From a virus, in IMG/VR virus record IMGVR_UViG_3300010885_029452, positions 1-28,888 of that record: a stretch of DNA of 28,888 nt, one strand, 5' to 3'. The notes beneath the pieces were generated by a model that was given only the letters and a program-made list of their open reading frames with translations, did not search any database and was not told the DNA's origin. Below are positions 7,165 through 19,900 of this stretch, piece by piece (within the stretch, counting starts at the first letter, position 1; the number at the start of each line of letters is the position of its first letter). A program made the translations under genes and the position numbers.

Positions 7165-7765
7165 CTGCACTCAAATTGGTCAAAGTTTGGATTCTCACAG
7201 TATAATCTATTTGAATCTGTCTGTTCAGACTCTTTTGAACAGGGTGGAAAATCACATGGGTAATCAACATAAGATCATCTGATGATCCTTCCCAAGTTTT
7301 TAATCCTAACTCATCAAACACAAATTCGCCGTTAAAATTGGTGCTGTTGTCAAAAGCCTGTTGCCCAGCTGGTTCGCCGTAGTCCAACAAACAAGTTACT
7401 AAAACATCAGTGTAAACTTTTCCTGATGTATGCAGCACTGTGAGATTATTGCGTGTGGGATCTGTGTTGGCCGGGCTGTTTCCGTCAACAACTTTCAAGT
7501 AGGTCTGGTTATATAAGTCAGCGTTTTGTCCAGTTACGTTAGGCGGAAGATAAGTGATAACCCCGGTGGGGTCTACACTACTGCCACCATTACCAAATGC
7601 CATGGCATAGATGTAACCAATGTTTTTGTTGGCTATGCTTTCAGCCAAAGCTATACTCATATTTTCATAATGAATCGCATTGTGTTTATCAACAAACACT
7701 TCTTTTGAATCGGGGTCGTGGATTTTAAGAAATCCCTCTACCATCACTGGTCCTAGCGACATCAT
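7160..7765 (-). CDS. Virion structural protein of unknown role, 201 aa
   Basis: A soluble protein with a strand-rich N-terminus (VMVEGFLKIHDPDSKEVFVD) followed by NAIHYENMSIALAESIANKN and a Gly-rich FGNGGSSVDPTG stretch. The C-terminal half is predominantly beta (FVFDELGLKTW, LITHVIFHPV, IQIDYTVRIQTL). Proteins with this pattern occur between the baseplate genes and the fibre genes of aquatic T4-like phages, so a baseplate-to-fibre connector or wedge component is plausible, but I cannot equate it with T4 gp8, gp9, gp10 or gp11. The start ATG overlaps the stop of the preceding 55-residue gene (ATGA). Its first 30 residues are repeated in that small protein. The stop is followed by a 49-base gap containing candidate late promoter boxes. 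Confidence 0.8.
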   Translation of the reverse strand: MMSLGPVMVEGFLKIHDPDSKEVFVDKHNAIHYENMSIALAESIANKNIGYIYAMAFGNGGSSVDPTGVITYLPPNVTGQNADLYNQTYLKVVDGNSPANTDPTRNNLTVLHTSGKVYTDVLVTCLLDYGEPAGQQAFDNSTNFNGEFVFDELGLKTWEGSSDDLMLITHVIFHPVQKSLNRQIQIDYTVRIQTLTNLSAA

Positions 7766-7929
7766 GCTCTTTTCTCCACTATAACTTCCTGCGTGTTTGG
7801 ATCAAAAATCTTTACAAATCCTTCAATATGAAGTGCCCCGGTTTCGTTAGGCCGTGTGGGCTTCTTTATTGCAGCCGATTCTGTTTTTATGACAGGTTCT
7901 AATTTTTCGTTCATGTTGTTATTTACCAT
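7762..7929 (-). CDS. 55-aa mini-protein copying the N-terminus of the next gene
   Basis: A short frame of 55 codons plus stop. After a charged leader (MNEKLEPVIKTESAAIKKPT) it contains HIEGFVKIFDPNTQEVIVEK, which matches MVEGFLKIHDPDSKEVFVDK of the downstream 201-residue protein at 11 of 20 positions. It therefore looks like a partial tandem duplicate, or a detached N-terminal domain. The ATG at 7929 follows the giant gene's stop by two bases, with GGTGA six bases ahead as ribosome-binding site; an in-frame ATG at 7935 would instead overlap that stop as ATGA. Its own stop overlaps the next ATG. The packing argues it is translated. The function is unknown; an adaptor sharing a binding surface with the 201-residue protein is a guess. 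Confidence 0.7.
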   Translation of the reverse strand: MVNNNMNEKLEPVIKTESAAIKKPTRPNETGALHIEGFVKIFDPNTQEVIVEKRA

Positions 7930-7931
7930 GC

Positions 7932-10900
7932 TCATTCACCCTGTATAAACCTTGCTGCCACAGTGTCCTGTTCTTGCAGGGCAATACCGTTACTGGCAGT
8001 ACCGTCTCCGGGTGCATACCAGCTTAGACCGCGTTTAACCAAGACAGTGACCTGGTAATTTTCGCTAGGAGCGGTGGCAAACACAATTATCACTGGGTCT
8101 GCGGCTTGAATAACATAGCCGCCAGTTTGGCGTATTCCGCCAACATAGACTTCCACAGCTTCGTCTTGCTCAGTTGAATCCAGAGTTGCTACTGAAATAT
8201 CTTCAGCGGTAAATGTTGTTTCTACGCCGTCGGCCAAGAAGCTATCCGAAACCACGTAGTTTTGATATGCTGCTGGTAATCGGTTGCCGGATCCAATATC
8301 ATAAACTGCTGCACCCGCAGCATGATCGGCTGCGCCTGTACCAGCTGTACCTCTGCGTAATCCACTTACGGTATTATTCGCAGTATCTCTGCTGCGATAA
8401 GCAATACGCTCGCCGTTGATAGTTATCAGACCAAATATGCCTTGTGGTAAGTTTGGTTCGCTAAGAGCACTGGCATCTCGAACCGAGATAACGTCTGCTG
8501 TGGCTGACAGATTGGTCACAAGTTCAGTTGTAGTTGACGGTGTGATACGATATGTGCTTTGCAGACCGCGCATGTCTTGGAATATGCGGAAAACAATGGC
8601 GCCCGGTATTACACTGGCAGTATAGCTGGTAATACCGACCACTTGCGCGGCATTGATCACCGGGCCAGATATAGTAACTATTGATCCTTCTGCTGTATAT
8701 CCAATACCTTCAAACAAGAAAAATCCATCAAGTGTGACTTCAATTCTATCAGAATCTGCTATTGGACGGCCTGTGTCAAACTTATTGGTTTGAATCACGC
8801 TACCTGCGCTGTAGTCAAATGCCCCGGGTGCATTGTTTACTGTGCCGACATCGTAGTCAGTGTCGTCGTATCCTTGGCTGATCAACACACCTTCTGTACT
8901 TGGACCTTGGAATACCTGTGTTAGAATATTTTGTTCGCTGGTGTCATTGAACGTAGTCACTGACACCATGTCTCCAGCAATTGGAACCAAAGATCCTGTT
9001 GTTTTCCAAATTAGTGTATTGCCACTGATATAGTATTGGGCAGCAGTACGCACTGATATCAAGATTGTAGCACCTGCAGGTGGTGATGCGGTCAATGTAA
9101 CGGTTCTGTCTGTGCTGCCGTCATATGGATCCACTACAAATCCAATACCTAATACCAATGGCACGTTGTTGACATAAACACTGACATCATTATCAGAAAT
9201 TAAAGCCTGGCTGTAACCGCCGCGAGTTGGCAAATAGTATTGCAAGCTGGAACCGTCGTCGATGTATTCTACACCTTCTGCGGGTCTGGCTCTGATACCG
9301 TTCTTTTCCACAATTACGTTGGCAGGGTTAGTACCTTCCAAGCTGTTGGTCAATGTATAGGCAAAGTTTACACCGTCGGCCACAAAATACTGTGTGACAG
9401 GTATGCTCCATGAGTAGCCACCGGTGGTAGTGCCCATGGCAGTGATAACCAGTTGGTCGGCCGAGGTATATGCACTTGAGAATGTAACCTGTATGTTATA
9501 GGTATCATAGTCTGCAAATGTGTAATTGGTAATTAACTCACCGTTGACAAATATTACCATCTGCTCAACAAGACTGTATTCAACAGGCAATATCAGTGTG
9601 TTTGATTCTATATCTGTGCCGTTGACTGAGTTAACATAAAGCTGATTGCCGCCACCTAAGCTGTAGGCTGTTATCACCAGTGTATCGCCTTCCTGGGCGC
9701 CACCTGATACTGCGGCTGTTTGATCGGGCCAATCTAACTCAAAATCTACATCTGGTGTCAGCTGTACGCCGGTGGTCAAGTTGTAGACCTGTACAACCGT
9801 TGGGTAAGTCAACAATCCTGCCCAGTTATAGTTTTCTGTAGCTGCTGCGTACACATATCTACGTGACGACACCGGGAATCCGTGCCCGTTAACGTCCCAA
9901 TCTGATCCCGGAGTGGTAAACACACGCATGTCTAAGGTATCAAACATGGCGCCTGGCACTAGCTCTTCTGGTGCATGGCTTGAGTATGTGTCAACAAATG
10001 CACCACCGTCAACTATGATTGGGTTAGGACCAGTAGTAGGCGGCGCACCGTTGTAGGCCGGTGCTGGCAATGTGCCCAGGAACGGATCTGTAAACTCGCT
10101 AGCGTAGACAGCATCTAAGATAGCAGGATCATATGTGGGGCGACCTTCTGGACCATAAGCCAAGTTGTCAAAAGGATTGATGTCAAAGTTGCCTACATCA
10201 AAGCCAGTATTTTGATTGAAGTCCGGAGCAGATACCTGCACACCTGGATAATCAACACCGGTGATCAACAAGGCCAGGTCCAGACCAGGTTCATTCACTT
10301 CTGGCGTATAGTAACCCATTGTGCGGTCAACACCACTAAGGTCGCCGGCCGGAACAATGGTCCATTGGTCTGGATCAAAGGTCGAGCTTAGTACTGCGGT
10401 ACTGTCGTCAGAGTTAGCAGCCCATACACGATTGATGTATCTGACTTGTGTGCCGTTGTCGTACCCAACATCTGGTTCCCAATCTACAATAGTAGTTTGG
10501 TATTGATAACGATCGTACTTGATCGTGGTCACAATATCTCTTACTAGTCCATTGCCCATTACTGCCACGGCCCTGGCTCGTCGGCCCAGGTAAGTCAAGG
10601 TAGCAGTTCCGTCGGTCACCGGAGATACTGTTGCAGTAGGCGGCACTGCATTTAAGAATCCACCGACAGTGACGTTGTATACTAGCCCCGATGGAGTTTG
10701 GAATACTGTGCCAGAGAATACCTGAATGCTGCCTACCCAGACCACTGCTTCTGGTAATCCGCCCAGGATAGTTATTGTGGGAGTAGTGGCAAAATTATCT
10801 AACGTGCCAACAACATCAACAGCCACAACTACTCCGGCACTGCTGACACGACTGACTAGAGCAGTGGTCGGTTCACCATTTAACAACACATCTGGCGGCA

Positions 10901-13900
10901 CTTGATAACCAGCACCACCGTCGGCCACAGTTACTGATTCAACTGTGAGTAGATAGTTTTGATACCACTGGTTCCACGGTAACGTTTGCCAAACTTCGCT
11001 GCTGCTAGGTACGCTGCTGGTTGTGCTTAGTACTGGTGGAATTGCGTTGTCCAATACTGGACTTATGTAAAGATTTTCGGCAGCATCCCAATATGCCGGC
11101 AAATCAAAGTCGTTGACTGTGCCGCTGTACTGATCAAAGCCATCATATATCAAATTGAATTCACGAATTTGCACGTGATAAGGTTTAACTTCTTGAATAT
11201 AGTTCAATACAAAGTCTTGATTGTCCTTGCGATAAGACTGGAATGGTACCAATTCTCGTATGGTATGATTAACATCGATCAAGCTGGTCTTGGCTAACCA
11301 AGTTGGAGCTTGTTCTTCTGTCATAATGTAATTAAACATTAGAATCAATGCACGGTTACGTTCAATCAACAACTCACCAACCAATAATTCTTCGTTGACA
11401 GCTTGTATAATCTTACGTGTTTCAATTACCGGCTCTTGGTCGTAGTATTGTGCATCAAATACTTCGGTATCAAAGCCAAAGCGACCCAGGCTATAATCCC
11501 ATAATGTGGCAGAAAATTCTATTGTGCCATCTTGTAGACCCACTCTAGTCCAGGTCGGAACAGTGGCATCTGTCAGCTGATAAATTTCCCACTTGCCTTG
11601 AGCGTTGGCAGTTATCTTAACGCTGCTGCCTTGCGGTACTGTGATTGTATCCAGGGCTGAATAATTGGCAACTTCCACAATGATGCGTGTTGCTGAATTG
11701 TACCCGGGCTGGTACCAGTCGATATAACTCCAGTACAGTCGGGTGTCGTAGTTTTGAACTCTGACTAATAATAATACTTTTTCACCGGGTAATACACCGT
11801 TGGCAACCTGGTATATGGTCCATAAACCGTTGTTGGTCACATCGCTGGCCACCAGATACAAATAACCCACGTTCACTGCTGCCAAGTCTTGATAAGTTAG
11901 TTCTTCGTAGTTGGCCACACGCTTGTTCCACGCACCCGAATAACTTGACGGCTCGGGTTCTGAGCTGTTCAACAGATTGAACACACGAGCTTCTGCAATA
12001 GGAAGTTGTAATAGAACCGTATTGACACGAGTCAGATAGTTCTTCAGCGCCAAGAATCTGTTGACAAACATGCTCTGACGAGGTCTTGACGCCACACCAT
12101 ATCGTTCGCTGACAGGTGCTGTTGGGTCTGGTACTGACGCACCTGTTATGTCTACGCCACAGAAACTGTCTTGTAGCTTATTGTAAAGTTGAGGAGATAA
12201 AAATCCATCCGCTCTATCCTGTACTATCAATTGATATTCTATGTGTACCGCTGCATCATTGATAGTTTGGTCATATTCCACATGTAATATAGTGTCTTGT
12301 GCAGAGATATATTCTAACCCATTGTAGATGGCCACGGTGCTGGCGTTAAGCGGAGCAATATAACTTATACCACTGCTTCTGGGACTTTCAATGTAGTTGC
12401 GAATAGTTTCAATGCTGAGAGTTTTCTTAGCAGCAGTATTGACTGTGTTTATTCCCGAGACCCAGAAATAATATTCTGTTGAGAATATGCCTTGCTGATT
12501 TAAACTGCTGGAAATAACATAATTTCTGCTGTTCAACGGCGTTCCAGGACCTGTATAATCAACTGGCGCTACTGTGCTAGAAACCCATTGGTATACATCA
12601 ACTGAGCTGCCTGTAAACAATTGCCCCCATCGTCGGCTGGCATATACAACATCATCTTGATTTACATCAATGAATCTGGCATTGCCGGTATTCCACCAAA
12701 TTTCTCCCACATGATTTTGTGCCCAACTACTGCCGTAATTGTTGAGTTCGCCTACATTGTACGCAGCAGGATCTATTGCACCAATATAGTTGATGTTTTG
12801 TGCAACTACACCTAGCAATCGGCCTTGTAGCGGATCAAAATAATCAAAGTACTGCTTTGGCTTGTTGGTAACACGATCATACATGTAAACAGTATTCAAC
12901 AGGTTGATGTCGACCACCGGTTGCTGTACTCTCGTGACTTGCCAGGCCGGTAGCTGGTTATCATTTCTAAACCAAACAGCTCGCCCATATTCGGATGTAC
13001 TATCACCTTGATCGTTGCCAGGTGCACCTATTAACAAGGTACCAGTGGTGTAATCAATCCCGGCGCCAAACTCATCCAAGCTGGCCATCGAGTTATCAAA
13101 AATCTGTTGTCCAAATACAAACTGTGCAGGATTAGATACCGATGGTGAAGCAGATGGTAAACGGTCGTACAGATAAACCACACCGCTTTGTGCGATTCCG
13201 TCTGTGAATACAGTAGTCTTGGCATCAAACGTTGTGGTTTGATCGTCAAATGTCACAAACTCTATTACGGCACCGTTTGGTGCGCTGATCAGCAAACTGG
13301 TGGTGTCATCGCTGATAAACACTTTCTTGCCAAAGTTTGCATAAGACTGTGGCAACGGCGATAAGATCTTCTGTTGGTGAACATAGATATCAAATCCTAC
13401 ATCAGCAAATGCAGTTCCGGTGCCTGGCAAAACTTGCATTCTGTTGTAGGGAGTTGATGCTGCAAAATTCTTTACTGACAGAACCATTCTACCAGACACC
13501 ACGGTAATTACGCTGCCGTAAGTCGGAGCTGTAGTGAATGTTACAGTTTCGTTAGTGTTGCTGTACACATAGTTTACGCCGGCAGTTTGCACCACATCAT
13601 CAATTAGCACCAGGGTAGTATAAGATGCAGCAGCAGAATACACTGATCCAACGTCGAACACTGTGGAAGTTCCGTCACCTAACAATTCCACATCAGTGGT
13701 TGCAGCAGCTTGCATGTTGGGAACGTTGGCTGCGTTGATGTCGCTGACTAGGTCTTCTACTGTAGTGCCTGTGAGTGCAACAAAGAAATTACGAATACGC
13801 AGAGTGTTGCCCACTGTCAGCACAGGGTTGGCAACAGTGCTGGTGATTGTACCATACACACGAGCTTGGTTAATATCAAATTCTACAAACCCCGACTGCA

Positions 13901-16900
13901 ACAGTTCAGAGTCAGCAAATGGTGCTCCAATGTACATGCTGCAATCGTTGACGCACTGATCAACTGAATACCCAAACTGATCGCTATTGCCAGGAGTAGC
14001 TGATATGACTGTTTGTATCAGTACAAAGTTGTTGGTTTCAACTGTGACAATGTCACCCACAGAAATAGTAGTGTCAACCAGTGTCACTGTGCTGCCGGCA
14101 ACAGAGAACGTTCCTCCAATATTGCCGTCGGTATTGGTCAAGAACTGTCCGTTCAACAGGACCGAAACAGGTGCAGTTGGGGATTCTACAGTGGTATATG
14201 CAACCACACTGGCATCGGTTACTTGGAAATTCTGTATACTTCTATCGAAAACATACACAGTACCGGCGTCAGCAACGCCATCAACTGCAACAGTGGGAGT
14301 ACCTATTGTAACTTGGCGGCCGTCGGTGGTTGTAGATACACTGAATCCAAATTGTTCTGTGCTAGATAATCCTGGCACAGTTAAAGTATCTACCAAGGTG
14401 TAGTAAGTTTGTGCTTTTACAGAGATCAGTGCATCGTTGTCAGGTGTAGCGTCAAATATTAAATTCTGCGATCCATCAATTGTGTAGTCAATAACAGGAC
14501 GCTGTATTGCCGAATCAATATAGACCGCAACTGCATACTCATTGACAGCAGAATATATGTTGTACAAGCTGAAAATGGTAGTAGTTCCGTCGCCTACAAA
14601 AGACGAAGCAGCACGACGAGTAATTGTTATCAACGAACCTTCTGTTGGAGGAACAGGAAACACCACATAGTTGTCTGACACAGTGTAATCTATGTCAAAT
14701 GTTTGAATCTGATCACCAACGGCCACCGCCAATTGTTCGTCGGCAGCAATGACAATTTTATCGCTGTACAAGAATGAGTTTTGACTGGCACCTGCAATCA
14801 ATCTTGTAGATTGTGGTTGATAGTCTACACGTCCGTATGCATAAACAATATTTCCGCCAGGTGCACCCACATAAATCCAACGCTCATCTTGACTCATTGT
14901 AACTGAGTGTCCAAAGCGATCAGTAGCGGTTACAGCATCACCCGGGGCGATTGCCAGCAACTGTGCTTGTTCAAATACGTTTGAACCTGGGCCTCTATAG
15001 ATTACAGCAGCATATCCGCGATCAGCAGAACTGGCACTGGCACCAACAATAGCCCAGCTTTGATCGCCAATGTCAGACGCATTACCGTAACCGGCGGCAT
15101 CGGTGGTGCCTAGTTGTAAAATACTGTTTTGTTCATACACATTGTCGGGTGTCTTGACATAAGTGTACACGGCGCCGGGAGCATCAGACAATGCTGTGGG
15201 ATTATATCCTGGTGCACCAATCAAGGCGCTGAGGTTGCTGAGACCTTGAGCCACGCTGGCACCGAAGCGGGTATTTTCGTATTGTGTTTCTGGTGCAAGT
15301 TCGGTAGGCAAGCCAAACGGATCTGTTTTTTCGATAACTTCCCATAATCCGTCGCCGTTGTTGTCTACCCATACTCGGGCACCAGCTGTGAGTTGCAGTG
15401 CATATGGAAGATCAACAACATCAGCTGCTTGTGCAACACGGGCAGTCTGTAGAGTAAATCCAATGCCGGTACCTGTTACGACAGTTTGGAATCCAGTGAA
15501 CACATAATCAATCAACAAGGACGTGATATCTGTTACTACACGTACACGGTAAACACCGTTGATGCCAGGATCAAAGTACTTGATCACCAGCACATCACCT
15601 ACTGACAATCCGTGTGGTTTACTAAATTGTACCAAGGCTCGACCGTCTAAGTTGTCTGCAACAGATGTAATATCTCCTGATATTAGTTCGGCGCGATAAA
15701 CATTCCATTCGTAGGAATTAATTTTAGCTACCCAGATTGTAGTTGCTTGACCAATGTCGGCCGATACCAGACTGCCGAATCCTGCATCAAAATCAAAAAG
15801 AGTCAGGTCTACATCATTTAAGTTGACATATCCTGCAGTAGGTAATGCAACGTCAGCTGAGGATGGAACAGTAGTTGTAGGTAGGATATCAGGAGAATTT
15901 AATACTGTGCTGGACTTCCATACATTCTCTAATAGTACTGTTTGATCAGCTGCTGATTCCTGCTGTGGCAATACTACTTGAATCAAGCTAGGGTTGCTGA
16001 CTAGCAGGGCTTCGTTTAATCTCAGCTCAAAGTAACTACGATTTGCGGTGGCGCCGTATTGGCTGCGTAGGATGGCCCAATATTCGTAAATGTCGTATTG
16101 TGCTACTTCTTTGCCCAGGTCAGCAAGACTAAACAGTTCTGCTGCACGTATGGTACCTTTTGTTCCTAAGAATTGTTGGTACAGGTTGACCTGGCTTACG
16201 TCATCTAAGTTTAGAGCTTGCATGTATTCTCTTGGCCGGAATCCAATTAAGCCGTAGCTGAACAGGTCAACTTCAGATTCAAGATTGGCATCAAATACAC
16301 TGTAAGCTGTGGCCAACTGATCGCTGGCATTGGCTGCATTGGGTAACAGACCTTTTTGTATTGCACCGTAATCGCTCTTGATCCAAAGGTTGTAATTGAA
16401 TTCCCGAGTTGGTTGAATAATTGTGCTGGCAGACCAGTACTCATTCTTGAACAGTACAATCTCGCCTTTGGCATACTTGGTATCTGATTGCCATTGCAGA
16501 ATATTATCCTGGTTAAGAACAAAACCAGGTGCATTAACAGTACCGTTCCAGGCGCCGCTGAGATTACCGGCGATCAAAATACGATTCTGTCTAGCGCCAG
16601 TTGCTGGTTGATAAATTAAGTCGGCAAAAATGCTACGGTTGTCTAGGACCATTATATGTTCATAGGCAGTGAATTTTAAATTAACAAAGTTTATAGTATC
16701 ACTAGTTAGAGTTGTTATCTTAAACAAATTGTTTAAACGCTCAATTACCATGTTGCCGGTTGACAATGGCTGGCGATTTTGATTCAAGATAATATCTTCT
16801 GGACTATATGTTTTAATGCTGTCAACTACACTAAGCGGTTGATCAACACTGATGCTGGAAGCAGCTGGATTTAGGTTAATGATTGTACCGACTGCCCAGC

Positions 16901-19900
16901 CTTGTTGAGTCCAGTAAACAAATTCCTGGGCCATCTGCAGCCAATCAAGAACATATCCATTTTCTCTATCGGCAAATACCAAGCCTTGATTTTCCAGCAG
17001 TTTGCCGTAGCTGACCAAGAAGTCACACACGCCGCCAATGTTGGTGAATGTAAATCCGTATGGAACTTTAACTACATTTGTAGTGTGCTCCAGCGAAACT
17101 CTGACTTCGTCGGTGCCAATGACAACTGTCGAATAACGGCCACTTGGTCTTGACACTAATATTTCAAAGTAAGGATTCCGTGTACTGTATCCCAGTACAG
17201 TATACCCAGCTTCGACCTTTTGAATGATGACTGAGCTGTAGGTTATTTCGTTGAAGGGCTGATTCTTGTACAGCAACAACTGATAACTTTCGTCAGGTAA
17301 TAGCAAGCTGGTATTAAGGCTGCTAGGTGTAGATCTTTCGGTATAAACTTTCAGGTAATTCTTATCGCCGAATGCTGCCATTCTCCAGCATAGACGTATA
17401 TCAATATTGTTCAAGGCTAATGTAAGATTGGTTGTTGAGTTGATACCCAACTGACGATTGTAGTCAATGATCCAGTTTAAATAACTGGCCTTGCTGGTAC
17501 CATTACCGTATAACGGTGTTAGTTTTTTGGCATCTAACCGATACCGACCATCCCAGAGATACTGGTCCAACGGTGCATCAAACACATAGCGATCACGATC
17601 AGACAGCAGGCTAAAGAATTCAGCTGGCTTAGTTAATGCCAGAAGTCGCATGACCGCAAACGGCCAAGCACTGCTGGTACGCCAAGTGTTTTCTACAGGG
17701 CCGTCATCACCAAATACCCAGCTGCGACGGAAACTGGTAGCATCGTAATTGCCAATGACTGAATACAGCGGGCTAACCAATTGACCTTCTGAATCAACAG
17801 GTAATACTCCCAACAATTCTGGACGAACAAAACGTGGGTCAACTCTGTAGTTGCCGGGTTCCTTAATAAGACCGGCAGCCAAATCGTCCCATAGAACTGT
17901 GTTGCCCGAAGTGTACGGCGCATCGCCGTATTCTGCTGACCACCAATCGGGTTCCTCGGTCAAGCCCAGCATCTGCCACGGTGTTGAATCTGGTGTGTAA
18001 GTATCGTAAAAATAATTGTAAAGGCCGCGCCAGGCTCCAGCTTGGGCCGGTTCTGTAGTTAGTACATTAGAACTCTGACTATAGTTGTAGGTAAATTCGT
18101 TTCCGGCAATATAATTTTGCGTAGAATAATCTAATTTGTTCCACCCTACCCAGGTCAAAAAGTCAGTGCTGAGAATATCGTTGACTTGAGTTAAAGTATA
18201 GTCAGTAGTTCTAAATTGACCAGGAATAACATCCTCTGATATCAGTGGTATTTTGGAAACAATCTTCAAGTTGTTGAAAATTCTCTTTTCAAATTCTAAC
18301 AGCACCTGATCTCTAACGTCATTAAATGCCAATGTGATAGAACCATCGTGCCCACGAATCACTACACGAGGATCAATGTACGTGGTATCAACGTAAATTG
18401 CCGGACGGAATGCAGGGTAAAGCCCAATCTTGGTTGGAGTATTGGGCACATAGTTGCCGTATGTTGTAGGATATTCGCGAATCTTAATAACATCACCAAC
18501 TGCTAATGCTGTAGTAATAACAAGACTTGGTGCATCTACCACTACATCATAATCGTATCCACGAGTCAATAGTGTACCGTTTAAGAATACCGACAGTCCC
18601 AAGTAGTTTGATGCTGTAAAATCATAGGTCTGTACCGTATCAAATGTGGGTGTGCTGACAAACGAATAAGTGTAGGTATTTTCAGTATACGTTTCGCCTG
18701 CAGTGATCATGTCCGACCAGTAGAATGGCGATATCTCGCTGCGGCCTAGGCTGATCTCCTGCAACACTGTGTCAAGTACTTGTGAGGCTGTTAAGTTTTC
18801 AAAGTCACCGTTGACAGTAAGATCCAACAACAAGGCCTTGAACTTGGAATATTCTCTGCTGTTGAACTCCAACGAATTAAACAGTTCAAACTGTTGCTCT
18901 CTCAAAAACACACCAGTTAGTGCCAACGGCGACGAGTGTTGAACAATAATATCGCCATAGGTAATAATATCACCCAAGTCACGGCTGTTGTTGGCTCCAA
19001 CAATCGGGCCTTGGATAGTTTTTAGATTCTGACCAATACTTTCGTAGTGTGTGCGAATAGTACCCAATGTAAATGTGTTGCTGTTTTCGTTCAACGGATT
19101 ATTTTCTAAATTTAGCGGTATTTGATAGAATCCAACACTACTAGTTTGGCTGCTTAGAACTTCCGCTTCAATTACCGCACCTATTGCTACACTATCTATT
19201 AATGTTATAGTGGTAGAATTTGTTCCTACTGAGTAAGTGTAGTTTGAAGGATCTATAAAAATACCTTCCACAAATAACTGTATTGGTACATATACTGTTT
19301 CTGTGTCAACGGCAATATCTAGAACCAATGGTGATTGATCGTATACAAAACTAAACACCTGACGACTGCGATTTTCGGCAGCAGCACGTTGCCATCCTAT
19401 TAGGCTGCCAAACGTCACACGATCAATGTACTGTCTAACGAATCCTGTGCTGATTGCCAATTCTGTACTGGCATTATTTCGTACGTAAATGAACGTGTCG
19501 GTGTAAAGATAATTTTGAAATACAATGTCGCCTACATTGTTGATGTTGAGATAACGCAACGGAAATCCCAAGAACTCGTCAATAATGTCAGTTGACCCGG
19601 CGGCATATCCAAACAGTTGGCTACCTCGAAAAGTGGTACTGGGATAAACAGCAAGATTACCAAAGCTGATACCATCAATATCAAACACATCAAACAAGGG
19701 CGGTTGATTGACGTTGAGTTTTTCTTGCGCCGGTAACCAGTTAACTCCATCAAACCAAAAACTTTTTCCTTGCAGCGTATTCCCGCTCAAGGAAACTACC
19801 GTTTGATTAATTAATGCAGTACAATCAGTGCATTCAATCAAATCAATAATTAAGGTACCGCTGTTGTTGGGATCAATGAACTGTACTTCGTAAATTTTAT

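Noticed and set aside
13663-14403. Plus-strand open frames of 98, 138, 118 and 76 residues
   Set aside because: They lie wholly inside the giant minus-strand gene, several overlap each other in different frames, and their Val/Thr/Ser-rich content mirrors the antisense of a beta-rich protein. No ribosome-binding sites or family motifs were seen.
12965-15266. FG-GAP motifs as evidence of calcium-binding integrin-like function or recent transfer from a cellular organism
   Set aside because: The DxDxDG calcium loops typical of integrin-alpha blades are not clearly present, and composition matches the rest of the gene, so only the propeller fold is proposed.
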